Assembly: GCA_036768485.1 (NCBI GenBank)
Contig: JAVLUZ010000142.1
Coordinates: 15,038,407 to 15,102,406, forward strand
Direction: 5' to 3'
Origin: Mermis nigrescens
Lineage: Eukaryota > Nematoda > Enoplea > Mermithida > Mermithidae
DNA: 64,000 nucleotides
Under the pieces are notes generated by a model. It was not told the origin of the DNA. It searched no databases and was given only the letters and a program-made list of their open reading frames with translations. Positions within the stretch are counted from its first letter, which is position 1. Each line of letters starts with the position of its first letter. This document shows positions 61,601 to 63,827 of the stretch, in pieces. The translations under genes were made by a program, and so were the position numbers.

Positions 61601-62072
61601 TGTTCAAATAGGCCTTATACAAAAACAATGACCACAATTTACTATATGACCAATCATGGATTTCACCCCATCTGGCCACCCTTACCTGGCCCACGTATGT
61701 CTAGTTTTCAGGCTTTTGAAAATTTTTTGGTCTTTTGACATTTTTTGGCGTTTTTTCCATGGATTTCACTCCTTCTGGCCACGTTTACCTGGCCCATGTA
61801 TGTCTAGTTTTCTGGTTTTTATAAATTTTTTGGCCTTTTGACATTTTTTGGCGTTTTGAGCATTCCTGTCTAATCTTTGCGTCCAACTGAGTCCCAATAA
61901 ATAGTTAATGACCTACATGCTTGATTTATTTTCAGTAATTTTTTAGGAGGATAACAGGGTTATTCCGATTGATATCCGGTTTATCGGCGAACCAATGCGT
62001 CGCGGTGGTGGGCGCGGCCGAGGGCGTGGACTTGGAGGAGGAGGAGGCGGTTTCAGAGGTTTACCTATTTGA
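19243..62072 (+). CDS. SERBP1: SERBP1/HABP4 family mRNA- and ribosome-binding protein (8 exons)
   Basis: An RGG-rich cytoplasmic/nuclear protein that binds mRNA and idle ribosomes (family knowledge; insect orthologue VIG). Eight exons join with matching phases into about 416 residues, close to vertebrate SERBP1. The N-terminus has [19 protein letters not shown], the acidic NKF..DDE..DP start of the family. Residues 197-226 are Gly/Arg-rich. The HABP4_PAI-RBP1 core lies near 227-252 ([10 protein letters not shown], then HNWG). [10 protein letters not shown] is at 307-316, followed by FNVRR, the counterpart of LDEWKAIQ..FNIRK in SERBP1. The C-terminus is an RGG tail. Exons: 19243-19495, 23279-23350, 23599-23716, 26248-26390, 27335-27611, 57652-57736, 58288-58464, 61947-62072. 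Intron 5 is about 30 kb. The ATG at 19243 is the first in frame and has G at +4. Regulation not visible. Confidence 0.88.
19497..20545. other. Intron 1 start, with RepL fragment at ~19610-19770
   Basis: The segment with CTAAATTTAGTGGTCCCAAA and CCC(G)TGAACTTTCGA(T/C)CTTGGG recurs inverted at about 33440-33540 and 59800-59855. The rest is AT-rich intron with nothing recognised. Confidence 0.5.
20630..22996. mobile_element. Non-autonomous DNA element with ~500-bp terminal inverted repeats, TA TSD
   Basis: The 2367-bp element begins CAGTTCTTGTCACGGAAATT and ends with the exact inverse. The arms 20630-21129 and 22483-22996 align nearly throughout. TA at 20628-20629 and 22997-22998 is the target duplication. 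The two similar 76/77-codon frames (20726-20956 plus, 22667-22900 minus) are mirror images within the arms, not genes. The interior is AT-rich, lacks a transposase and contains a RepC copy. The TA duplication points to a Tc1/mariner-like or related mobiliser, though the long arms are unusual. Confidence 0.92.
21880..22037 (+). mobile_element. RepC copy nested in the long-TIR element
   Basis: Has TGTAGACCTCAGAATTCTAT, TTTTTGGCGATTTACC and TGACCTCCTAGAATTTAGG, aligning with other RepC copies. The first half is diverged. Confidence 0.5.
23279..23350 (+). CDS. SERBP1: SERBP1 exon 2
   Basis: 72 nt, phase 1 to phase 1. Acceptor TTTTATTAG at 23270-23278 and donor G|GTATTT at 23351. Encodes [17 protein letters not shown] and a start of RGG text (FPRGGSG). 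The short length and correct phases on both sides support it. Confidence 0.85.
23599..23716 (+). CDS. SERBP1: SERBP1 exon 3
   Basis: 118 nt entered in phase 1, left in phase 2. Encodes an Arg/Pro-rich stretch ([20 protein letters not shown]) and an acidic EEAFEQNGF. Donor AA|GTAAAT; reading through would give AAG TAA, so retention stops translation at once. The acceptor CGTAATAG is weak in pyrimidines. Confidence 0.8.
23717..24965. other. Intron 3, first part, nothing recognised
   Basis: T-rich intron. The open frames at 23784-24044 and 24105-24290 have no family resemblance. Confidence 0.4.
24966..25355 (+). mobile_element. RepA copy
   Basis: Starts CCATACATGATC. It contains the exact GC hairpin at 25142-25154, the stem TCTATTCTCTAGAAAG and CGTCAGCAACGCCGAAAAAC, and ends CATGCATGAG. 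Reading frames within it are repeat shadows. Confidence 0.8.
25375..25590 (+). mobile_element. RepB, complete, in RepF
   Basis: Flanked by AGTATTAC (25367-25374) and GGTATTAC (25591-25598), an 8-bp duplication with one change. Ends CATAGGTGGGCGG and CGCCCAGGTATG. Confidence 0.85.
25959..26110 (+). mobile_element. RepE, complete (8-bp TSD)
   Basis: 152 bp with inverted ends CAGGCACGTAGCTGG and CAGCTATGTGCCTG. Flanked by CCCACCCC on both sides. The body has AACACAAAATAAC and AAAAAGTCCTATTTTTCCGA. hAT-type by duplication length (inference). Confidence 0.85.
26248..26390 (+). CDS. SERBP1: SERBP1 exon 4
   Basis: 143 nt entered in phase 2, left in phase 1. Encodes [18 protein letters not shown] and a Gly/Phe run ([12 protein letters not shown]). 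I chose acceptor AAAATTTAG|C (26247/26248). An inner acceptor, GTGAG|A at 26292/26293, also keeps frame but lacks a T-rich tract. Donor GGAT|GTAATT. Confidence 0.75.
26666..26837 (+). mobile_element. RepE, complete (8-bp TSD)
   Basis: Ends CAGGCACGTAGC and GATGCGTGCCTG. Flanks AGTTTTAA and AGTTTCAA (one change). Lies in intron 4. Confidence 0.8.
27335..27611 (+). CDS. SERBP1: SERBP1 exon 5 (RGG and HABP4_PAI-RBP1 core)
   Basis: 277 nt, entered in phase 1, left in phase 2. Acceptor TCGCGTTTTGCAG. Encodes a Gly-rich RGG run, then [16 protein letters not shown] and [12 protein letters not shown], the most diagnostic part of the family, then an acidic Ala-rich tail. It is markedly GC-rich; several other frames are open across it only for that reason. 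The donor GG|GTAGGC overlaps an in-frame TAG. Confidence 0.93.
27651..27867 (-). mobile_element. RepB, complete (near-perfect TSD)
   Basis: Lies 39 bp into intron 5. Flanked by ATGCATGC (27643-27650) and ATGCAAGC (27868-27875). The plus strand runs CGTACATGGGCATAGGGGGT ... GGCTGTCCAGGTATG. Confidence 0.8.
27909..27914 (+). promoter_or_regulatory. Possible intronic poly(A) signal AATAAA
   Basis: AATAAA about 300 nt after the exon 5 donor, whose retention gives an immediate TAG. It could end a truncated transcript without the 30-kb intron. The hexamer is common by chance in AT-rich DNA. Confidence 0.2.
28042..28357 (+). mobile_element. RepA copy
   Basis: Starts CCATGAATGATG and ends ATGCTGTGCATGTATG. 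Exact GC hairpin at 28243-28255. An internal part around the TGCTCTAGA stem is shortened. Confidence 0.75.
28433..28599 (-). mobile_element. RepE copy
   Basis: The minus strand starts CAGGCACGAAGCTGGCCGTC and runs through AAAAATAGCACAAAATAACG. The other end GAGATACGTGCATA is diverged. The flanks match only in part. Confidence 0.75.
28715..29105 (+). repeat. RepJ copy with two GC hairpins
   Basis: Aligns with 44045-44420: CTCGGCAAAGATTTTTCCC, GTACAAAGACTTTT, TTTGTACATG(A/T)ACAAAG, GTGTGTTCTATATATC and ATTATA(G/C)TACCCGAAAAT. Exact hairpins at 28853-28865 and 28945-28957, about 92 bp apart. Unclassified. Confidence 0.7.
29265..29474 (-). mobile_element. RepB copy with (CA)9 tract
   Basis: The plus strand has GCCATACCACCATTTTTGAG and ends GTGCCGCCCACATATG. 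A short CA run at 29430-29448 sits where other copies have C-rich text. The other end is truncated. Confidence 0.7.
29475..30332. other. Intron 5; RepH-like segment at 29770-29945
   Basis: The segment with AAAATTTTTGACCACTCCC and TTTTTGACTAAAAATTTGG resembles inverted RepH (61245-61405, 59200-59385, 63525-63720). The rest is unremarkable. Confidence 0.4.
30341..30749 (-). mobile_element. RepA, complete (perfect 8-bp TSD)
   Basis: The 409-bp element is flanked by GTCACCAC at 30333-30340 and 30750-30757. The plus strand starts CATGCATGCACAGTATGGG and ends CCCCAGATCATGTATG. Exact GC hairpin (inverted) at 30548-30560. This is the best-defined RepA copy, and its duplication length matches hAT elements. 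Confidence 0.88.
30925..31138 (+). mobile_element. RepB copy
   Basis: Starts CATAGGTGGACGTCACC and ends near GGTGCATTCCTCCCAAAGCC, with the GTGGTGGTATAGCGAAAAAC middle. The right terminus is lost. Confidence 0.75.
31139..31936. other. Intron 5, diverged GTTGGCTA/GTGGTTGG phrases
   Basis: Between 31258 and 31512 phrases such as GTTGTTGGCTGGG, GTGGTTGGTCATG and GTGGTTGGCTACCAACCACG recur irregularly. No coding content. Confidence 0.35.
31937..32170 (+). repeat. RepA 5' half
   Basis: GATGATCTTGGAGAAGGG through TTTTCACTTCTCCACAGAATT to the near-exact hairpin AGCGCTTCGCGCC at 32132-32144 and ATACTCATGTTTTG, then truncated. Confidence 0.65.
32171..33439. other. Intron 5, nothing recognised
   Basis: AT-rich. 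An 82-codon frame at 33098-33346 has no recognisable motif. Confidence 0.4.
33440..33870 (-). repeat. RepL fragment and GC palindrome GGCGCTGGCGCC
   Basis: AAATTTGGGACCACTAAATT at about 33490-33509 is the inverse of the 19.7-kb text. The palindrome GGCGCTGGCGCC at about 33736 resembles a GC hairpin with a reduced loop. Confidence 0.4.
33871..34918. other. Intron 5, nothing recognised
   Basis: No supported gene or repeat. The 75-codon frame at 34207-34434 is not recognisable. Confidence 0.4.
34919..35066 (+). repeat. Degenerate ~22-bp minisatellite
   Basis: About six irregular units of the form TGAAAAAAGGTGGGTCTGTG; GGATCTGTGCCTGG and TGGATCCGTGCCTGG are variants. Spacing varies. Confidence 0.6.
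35067..35917. other. Intron 5 with two GC hairpin variants
   Basis: GGCGCTCTGCGCC at 35785-35797 keeps the stem with a changed loop. AGCGCTTCGCGCG lies near 35857. Otherwise non-coding. Confidence 0.5.
36012..36949 (+). pseudogene. Retrotransposon ORF1 (PHD-like zinc finger), one frameshift
   Basis: The ATG at 36012 follows a short leader. Residues 39-94 form a PHD/RING-like finger ([16 protein letters not shown], then FVCSLC). A short coiled-coil-like segment follows ([15 protein letters not shown], about 115-129). The frame shifts near 36715-36735; the +2 frame then continues [31 protein letters not shown] to a stop at 36949. ORF1 proteins with such fingers are known in CR1-type elements and are thought to bind nucleic acid. 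Confidence 0.8.
36960..39804 (+). pseudogene. Retrotransposon ORF2: AP endonuclease + reverse transcriptase, frame-broken
   Basis: The endonuclease part shows [31 protein letters not shown] and TSDHNSI, the catalytic signature of APE-type nucleases. The linker has [11 protein letters not shown] and [10 protein letters not shown]. The RT part has [57 protein letters not shown] and FADD (about 38912), then the thumb region. Breaks lie near 37160, 37770, 37875, 38237, 38415 and 39655. Stop at 39802-39804 after the last shift. Confidence 0.85.
39836..40607. repeat. Dispersed GTAACCTAAAAA phrases
   Basis: TTGTAACCTAAAAAA-like phrases occur near 39915, 40231, 40251, 40385 and 40400. Irregular spacing; function unknown. 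No gene. Confidence 0.4.
40608..41420. mobile_element. Foldback-like element with inverted minisatellite arms
   Basis: Left arm 40608-40775 has about nine units of GAAAATTCATCGTG with 1-4 bp spacers. Right arm 41273-41420 has about nine inverted units, CACGATGAATTTTACC. The arms are separated by about 500 bp of AT-rich DNA. Inside the right boundary a 21-bp unit, AATGAAAGTATCAATTTATCA, is repeated about three times (41208-41272). Tandem repeats inside inverted arms are typical of Foldback/Galileo elements. No transposase is present. Confidence 0.75.
41421..41649. other. Intron 5, nothing recognised
   Basis: Short AT-rich spacer. Confidence 0.3.
41776..41852. repeat. (TA)n microsatellite, left block
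   Basis: 77-bp uninterrupted TA tract. Its partner at 43585-43647 (63 bp) lies on the other side of the inserted element. The YIYIYI reading frames come from these tracts. Confidence 0.95.
41853..43584. mobile_element. Element with CCCCGA-rich inverted ends inside a (TA)n tract
   Basis: 1732 bp. The left end CAGTGATCGTACGGGG and right end inverse CAGTGATCGTATGGGG form a terminal repeat. Both continue into GGGGTCGGGGTC-type short tandem repeats (41865-41935 and 43498-43557). TA tracts on both sides suggest insertion into (TA)n, so any TA duplication is hidden. It contains a RepD copy. No transposase. Confidence 0.7.
42171..43250 (+). mobile_element. RepD copy, right end missing
   Basis: Starts CACAGGCGTAGCCGGGAGG and aligns with 11862-13150: CACATGCCCCC, exact GC hairpins at 42297-42309 and 43236-43248, TTGAGCGCG(T/C)CACCCCAGA. 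It stops just after the last hairpin, without the TGGCTACGC end. Confidence 0.75.
43585..43647. repeat. (TA)n microsatellite, right block
   Basis: 63-bp TA tract after the right end of the CCCCGA element. Confidence 0.95.
43701..44760 (+). mobile_element. RepA copy with RepJ insertion and duplicated 3' half
   Basis: RepA starts ACCATACATGATCTTGGG, with a near-exact hairpin at 43886 and the stem ATGCTCTAGAAAGATAGAGC. RepJ (about 44045-44420) interrupts it after GACGCGTTACGC. The RepA 3' part ends at GCTGTGCATGTATGG (about 44571), and a second 3' half (ATGCTCTAGAAAG to ATGCTATGCATGTATGG) follows to 44760. Confidence 0.7.
44045..44420 (+). repeat. RepJ copy nested in RepA
   Basis: Aligns with 28715-29105. 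Hairpins at 44174-44186 (exact) and 44265-44277 (one change), 91 bp apart as in the other copy. Flanked by GTACAAAGACTTTTAGG phrases on both sides. Confidence 0.7.
44761..45249 (+). repeat. RepD-like fragment, left of insertion
   Basis: Near-exact hairpin AGCGCTTCGCGCC at 44924. Then RepD-like CGTGATTCAGCTAATC, AAAATTTTCACGTTTACG and CACAAAATTTTTCTGGGCT up to CTCGAACCC, resuming at about 46733 with CTAAAGGTCGCTTGAGCGCG. Confidence 0.5.
45400..45670 (+). repeat. RepA fragment
   Basis: TTTCAAGCGTTCTGAGC.., hairpin variant AGCGCTTGGCGCC at 45471, ACGTTCTACAAAGATAAAGC and CGTGCTATGCATGTCTGC. Confidence 0.6.
45754..46130 (+). mobile_element. RepA copy
   Basis: Starts ACCATACATGATCTACAGC and ends CCTGCTGTGCATGTCTG. 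Hairpin variant AGCGCTTAGCGCC at 45916. Stem ATGCTCTAGAACGATAGAGC. Confidence 0.75.
46733..47119. other. RepD remnant then unremarkable intron
   Basis: CGCTTGAGCGCGCCACCCCAG (46752-46772) is the RepD continuation. From about 46815 nothing is recognised. Confidence 0.4.
47120..47337. repeat. Layered hairpin (inverted repeat within inverted repeat)
   Basis: Inner arms 47142-47197 and 47221-47279 pair over about 55 bp (GCATGGGCTAAGCC, GGAGCAAAAATTG) around a 23-bp loop. Outer arms 47121-47148 and 47309-47337 pair (AGGC(A/T)TAGGCTTAGT(T/A)AT). The loop text CGCTTCGCTC recurs inverted at 47287-47300. Likely a small foldback element. Confidence 0.75.
47422..47492 (+). other. Degenerate tRNA-like sequence (A- and B-box resemblance)
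   Basis: TCGTCGAGTAGTTAAGA resembles an A box/D arm. GGATTTCAAATCC resembles an anticodon hairpin and AGTTCGAGTCA a B box/T loop, in the order and spacing of a class II (Leu/Ser) tRNA. The T stem and acceptor stem do not pair, so it is at best a tRNA pseudogene or SINE head. Confidence 0.3.
47587..47661 (+). repeat. Three 25-bp tandem units
   Basis: GTGTGCACCAGGCACAGTAA-type units, three copies with one-base differences, immediately before a RepB copy. Confidence 0.85.
47663..47914 (-). mobile_element. RepB copy
   Basis: The plus strand starts CACACCTGGGCGTGGAGGG and ends TTGCTGCCCACGTAG. The body has TTGCCATACCACCATTTT and GATGCCAATGGATAGTGC. Confidence 0.8.
47915..48737. other. Intron 5, nothing recognised
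   Basis: AT-rich, no gene. Confidence 0.4.
48738..48826 (+). repeat. Short GCCGTTTTGGCG minisatellite
   Basis: About five degenerate units of 15-18 bp: GCCGTTTTACGCC, GCCGTTTTGGCGAAG, GCCGTTTTGGAGACG, GCTGTTTTGGCGG. The 90-codon frames on both strands follow from this GC-rich patch. Confidence 0.65.
48827..49258. other. Intron 5, nothing recognised
   Basis: No supported feature. Confidence 0.35.
49259..49492 (+). mobile_element. RepB copy
   Basis: Starts CATACATGGGCAGCACC and ends CGCCCACGTGTG. A short internal deletion removes part of the TGGTGGTATGG region. ATTACGA(C/G) occurs near both sides, but 13 bp off on the left. Confidence 0.75.
49500..49930. repeat. TAATTAAT/GATTAAT-rich low-complexity block
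   Basis: About 430 bp of irregular TTAATTAATT, TGATTAAT and AGTTTATTTAATTA phrases with almost no G/C. Likely diverged simple sequence. Confidence 0.7.
50057..50231 (+). mobile_element. RepG, complete (perfect 8-bp TSD)
   Basis: 175 bp flanked by TTTGCATG at 50049-50056 and 50232-50239. Ends GAGTGGCGGATCCAGG and TAAATCCGCCCCTG. This copy fixes the family boundaries. Confidence 0.9.
50240..51225. other. Intron 5, diverged AAAATGGC(C/A) phrases
   Basis: Phrases AAAATGGCCATTTTT, TATGGCTGCCCCC and ATATGGCCGCC recall the 10.9-11.3 kb segment. No boundaries or genes. Confidence 0.35.
51226..51765. mobile_element. Inverted-repeat element, ~120-bp arms
   Basis: Left arm 51226-51346 and right arm about 51626-51765 are inverse copies (TCTAGGCCCCAGAATGG, GAGGCAAAATGAAGGCC, AAAAATGAATG). 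The 280-bp spacer carries a CCATAGATGCACAGCATAGC segment also seen at 5683. No coding. Confidence 0.7.
51766..52059. other. Intron 5, nothing recognised
   Basis: AT-rich. The last 10 bp contain the left copy of the RepC target duplication (GTTTCGGC). Confidence 0.35.
52060..52212 (+). mobile_element. RepC, best copy (8-bp TSD)
   Basis: Flanked by GTTTCGGC on both sides (about 52052-52059 and 52216). The body has ACATGGACGTGGGGGTTTG, CCCCAATAATCGATAGACC, TTTTTTGCCAGTTCTACACC and TCGCTGCCCGTCTATG. Non-coding. Confidence 0.75.
52213..52817. repeat. GC-rich island with GGGGAAATTTCC minisatellite
   Basis: 52300-52440 is GC-rich with two phrases like GTTATAGCATAGGC(G/T)G. At 52452-52512 about four GGGGGAAATTTCC units recur every 16-20 bp. 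After that, two similar halves (AAATC(A/G)AGAACCA.., ACAGTATA(T/C)C..AGTTTACAC) suggest a duplication. Confidence 0.55.
52818..52834. other. Assembly gap (17 N)
   Basis: Run of 17 N. Sequence right of it is the 3' end of a RepB copy, so the gap probably results from repeat collapse. Confidence 0.99.
52835..52890 (+). repeat. RepB 3' end after the gap
   Basis: GGTATTTTGGTTTCTGGGGG to CACCCGCCCAGTATGG; the start is lost in the gap. Confidence 0.7.
53476..53727 (+). CDS. Unrecognised 83-codon frame (doubtful)
   Basis: The frame runs from ATG to stop with fairly balanced composition (for example [20 protein letters not shown] and [16 protein letters not shown]). It has no domain I recognise, no visible splice partners, and ends 16 bp before a RepK copy. 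It may be part of an old element or chance. Confidence 0.2.
   Translation: MCKFKSIYDKYYVKSFTSKDHISYVPCQDLGLHELILDSSAYMRVMPDGFGDLPESGATESCTILLAKKIAPMEQIRRMYLGL
53743..55105 (+). repeat. RepK repeat, near full length
   Basis: Begins AAAAGGAGGGTACTAGG. It contains several GTGTAA(A/G)C(T/C)(T/G)TACACCTC units and CCGCTCTGG phrases, and ends ACCCAAGTATATTA then hairpin 55084-55102 (ATAGGTA-CACGC-TACCTAT). Compare 1-1028. Class unknown. Confidence 0.6.
55106..56213. other. Intron 5, nothing recognised
   Basis: A 65-codon minus frame at 55390-55587 ([15 protein letters not shown] end) has normal-looking composition but no recognised motif and no partners. Otherwise AT-rich. Confidence 0.35.
56214..56580 (-). 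mobile_element. RepA copy
   Basis: The plus strand runs ACACAGCATGGGAACTTTGG ... AAGATCATGTATTG. Hairpin variant GGCGCGAAGCACC at 56403-56415. Stem GCTCTATCTTCCTAGAGC. Confidence 0.75.
56581..57651. other. End of intron 5; GC hairpin at 57421
   Basis: Hairpin GGCGCGAAGCGCC at 57421-57433 and two GGGAAGC(G/A)CCGAAA phrases (57299-57330) suggest a diverged RepD/RepA relative. No gene before the exon 6 acceptor. Confidence 0.45.
57652..57736 (+). CDS. SERBP1: SERBP1 exon 6 ([10 protein letters not shown])
   Basis: 85 nt, entered in phase 2 after acceptor ATCGTTTGCAG, left in phase 0 at CAG|GTAAAT. Encodes an acidic stretch and [10 protein letters not shown], the family hallmark between the core and FNVRR. 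The phase agrees exactly with exon 5 across the 30-kb intron. Confidence 0.92.
57905..57967 (+). repeat. RepE fragment
   Basis: CAGGCACGTAGCAGCTCAGAA then TTTTTTGTCATTTTTAG; only the first part of the family. Confidence 0.5.
58288..58464 (+). CDS. SERBP1: SERBP1 exon 7 (FNVRR, acidic tail)
   Basis: 177 nt, 59 codons, phase 0 on both sides. Encodes [18 protein letters not shown] (cf. FNIRKPNEG..W in SERBP1), a Lys-rich run and an acidic EEADEDEEE. The donor ATA|GTGAGT is optimal. The acceptor AAATAAG is weak in pyrimidines. Confidence 0.9.
58606..59100 (+). repeat. RepF copy with RepE insertion
   Basis: GGGGGTGAGGGGGTATCACT, then AGCTATATAG(T/G)(C/G)TTTTT-type repeats; interrupted at 58837-58999 by RepE; resumes AAGAGCTAAATAGC. 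Confidence 0.65.
58837..58999 (+). mobile_element. RepE copy in RepF
   Basis: CAAGCATGTAGCTGGCCGTC ... CCCAGAGATACGTGCCTG. Flanks only partly alike (ATTTTTCC / ATTTTATC). Confidence 0.75.
59200..59385 (+). repeat. RepH copy
   Basis: TTTTGCCAAAAAGGCCTAAAA, GGTCGAAAATTTTCTG and GGGGATGACCAACTTTGGG-like text, shared with 63525-63720. Confidence 0.5.
59390..59720 (+). repeat. RepA copy, diverged
   Basis: CACACCCTCTCGAAAAATTCG, hairpin relic GGCATTTCGCGTC at 59511, GACATTGTCAGAAATGCC and CCAGAATTCCAATTCCG. Confidence 0.55.
59883..60059 (-). mobile_element. RepE, complete (TSD about 8 bp)
   Basis: The plus strand runs CAGGCACATATCTCTTGGGG ... CCAGCTACGTGCCTG. Flanks share AGGGGGA. Confidence 0.8.
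60085..60505 (-). repeat. RepF copy, inverted
   Basis: The plus strand has TATATAGCTATCAGC.., AGGCTATATAT and ends GGGGGTAATACCCCCTCTC. Inverse of the 25.6-kb copy. Confidence 0.65.
60506..60998. other. Intron 7; RepJ fragment at ~60588-60650
   Basis: GCTACTGTACCATATTATAT followed by TACCCCAAAAATG matches the RepJ 3' end. The last 8 bp (60991-60998) are the RepB target copy GTGGGGAT. Confidence 0.5.
60999..61237 (+). mobile_element. RepB, complete (perfect 8-bp TSD)
   Basis: 239 bp flanked by GTGGGGAT at 60991-60998 and 61238-61245. Ends TATACGTGGGCAGC and CACGCCCAGGTGTG. Confidence 0.9.
61245..61405 (-). repeat. RepH-like copy, inverted
   Basis: TTTTGAAAAAAATTGAAATT, GTCTAAAAAATTGGAAGTC and ATTTACCCCCCT are shared with the 29.8-kb segment. 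Boundaries approximate. Confidence 0.45.
61654..61862 (+). repeat. Two tandem ~105-bp units
   Basis: Each unit runs from CATGGATTTCAC(C/T)CC, via CTGGCCCA(C/T)GTATGTCTAG, to TTTTGACATTTTTTGGCGTT; about 90% alike. Confidence 0.85.
61947..62072 (+). CDS. SERBP1: SERBP1 exon 8 (C-terminal RGG tail, stop)
   Basis: Phase 0 after acceptor TTTTTTAG. Encodes [19 protein letters not shown] and a Gly/Arg tail ([19 protein letters not shown]), then LPI and TGA at 62070-62072. Alternatively the exon ends at 62058 (G|GTTTAC) and joins a final exon at 62145 after the strong acceptor TATTTTTCACAG, giving a tail ending ARV and a stop at 62153-62155. Confidence 0.85.
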   Translation, partial: EDNRVIPIDIRFIGEPMRRGGGRGRGRGLGGGGGGFRGLPI

Positions 62073-62144
62073 TTTATTTCTCTTTTTTTAGTTTTTCTTT
62101 ATTATTCTTTTATTACAATTTCCTCTATTTTTTATTTTTCACAG

Positions 62145-62155
62145 CGCGAGTTTAG
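62145..62155 (+). CDS. SERBP1: Possible alternative last SERBP1 coding exon
   Basis: A pyrimidine-rich tract (TTTCCTCTATTTTTTATTTTTCACAG) precedes it. Joined in phase 1 it adds three residues and a TAG. The tract is the best acceptor in the area, so this form may be the main one. The 3' UTR would follow; no AATAAA was seen within 200 bp. Confidence 0.4.
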
Positions 62156-62478
62156 AGGATTTGAATTTTTCTAAGAAAAGTTTGAATTTTTTAATATTTC
62201 TTCAATTATATAAGCGTTTTTGGATCGTATTTGATTATTTATGTGTATGTAATTTTTTTGCCTAATTTTCTTTAAAAAGTTTATTAATCAATTCTTTATT
62301 CGTGATATATTTAGAACTTTATAAATATTTGCGCGAGTCACCATATTCATGTATGAACATGCAACAAAATCTGGGGGTCTCCGACGGTCCTGGAAATTTT
62401 CAAGGAAAACATTTAAGAATTTAATTTTGGGGATGGTTCGAACTCTTGTCGAGGCCTTTTAGATTATGGGGTCCAGAG

Positions 62479-62710
62479 CATACGTGGGCAGTAAGAAAAT
62501 CTTGGGTGGTCAAGATTTTCCAAAGGTCAAAAAATGACCTTAAAGATGGTGGTGTGGCGTAAAAAACACCATATTTTGACGTTTCTCATCAAGCACTATC
62601 CATTGGCATCAGAAAATTGTTAAAAAAACTAAAAAAATTTCAAAAATTGAATCCTGGGGGTATTTTGGTTTCTCGGGGGAGCATACCCCCCAAATACACG
62701 CCCAGGTGTG
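62479..62710 (+). mobile_element. RepB, complete, first in a chained insertion
   Basis: Flanked by GTCCAGAG at 62471-62478 and 62711-62718. Ends CATACGTGGGCAG and CGCCCAGGTGTG. Confidence 0.9.
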
Positions 62711-62718
62711 GTCCAGAG

Positions 62719-62872
62719 TCCACGTAAAGGCTTTAGGTGGAGGGGTTAGAGCCACCGAGAATCTGATGACAGACCGCCAGAATTGAATTGTTGGCTTGTT
62801 TTTTATGTTTTGCCAGTTTTACACCACCACCGGACCCCCCCTAGAATTTGGTCTCTTCGCTGCGCATGTATG
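62719..62872 (+). mobile_element. RepC copy, second in the chain
   Basis: Between GTCCAGAG (62711-62718) and GTCCAGAC (62873-62880). TTTTGCCAGTTTTACACCACC, CCTAGAATTTGGTC and GCGCATGTATG match RepC. Confidence 0.75.
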
Positions 62873-62880
62873 GTCCAGAC

Positions 62881-63056
62881 CATCGGTGGGCGGCACCAAA
62901 GCTCTGGGGAGGGAGGTGCAAGATTTTTTCAAATGTCAAAAAATGGCCTTAAAAATGGTGGTACGGCGAAAAACAAAAAATTCAAAAATTGAATTCTGTG
63001 GGGGTATTTTGATTTCTGGGGGTTCATACCCCCTCCCCTCCCAACGCTCAGGTATG
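62881..63056 (+). mobile_element. RepB, internally deleted, third in the chain
   Basis: Flanked by GTCCAGAC at 62873-62880 and 63057-63064. Starts CATCGGTGGGCGGC and ends ACGCTCAGGTATG. The CAACGTTTCTCATCGAGC block is deleted. Confidence 0.88.
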
Positions 63057-63064
63057 GTCCAGAC

Positions 63065-63524
63065 TCATTACCCTACCGTAATAAGGTGATCGGAGTTTTT
63101 GCGATTGGACTGCATGCTTTTTGGAATCAAAAAATTGATTGTTTTTTGGAAAAAATAATATGATGTAAAAAATTGCGCATAATTTTGTCGAATTTGTAAC
63201 ATAAAACATAAATTGTAAATTATGATTGAAATTATAAATTCGTAATGAAAATTGATCGATTTGATTGAATAAAATTTATAAAAGTTAGTGCGATACTAAC
63301 ATCGTGCATCGGAAAAATGGTTGAACGAAATTGTTGGTAAATAATCATAGAATTTCATGAAAAATGGCAAAATGAGCAATTTTAATGTGCTAAACTCCCT
63401 TTTGCATAATGAATTATTGAACTTTTATATTGGCTTTGAGCATTTCAATTTTTCAGGGCTTTGTGTCTTTGGATGTACTTTTCTAGACCATACATGATCT
63501 TATGAGAGTTTCGCCCATACTTGT
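63065..63524. other. Downstream of SERBP1, nothing recognised
   Basis: AT-rich; no gene or RNA. Confidence 0.4.
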
Positions 63525-63720
63525 AACGGCTCGAAATTCTTGGGGGGCGGAGGTGGATAAATCACCTCCAATTTTTTTGCCAAAAAACGCCTAAAATCGG
63601 TCGAAGTTAATGTTTTTTTTTTCAAAAATCGGAGTAGGGGGAAGTCGACAATTTTTTGGCTTAGGGGGAATAGGGGGATGTCCGACTTTGGATGGTGGAA
63701 TCCCCCTATACCCCCCTGAT
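63525..63720 (+). repeat. RepH copy
   Basis: TTTTTTTGCCAAAAAACGCC, GTCGACAATTTTTTGGC and GGATGTCCGACTTTGGATGG; compare 59200-59385. Preceded by a CATACATGATC start at 63490. Confidence 0.55.
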
Positions 63721-63827
63721 ACACGTATGGTTGCACTCCTTCCCCCAGAAAAGTTTTCACCCCTTCCCCCGCACCAATTTTTTCACCCCGTGACTTACCA
63801 AAAGTTTAAGTCGGAGAAAATGTGCTG

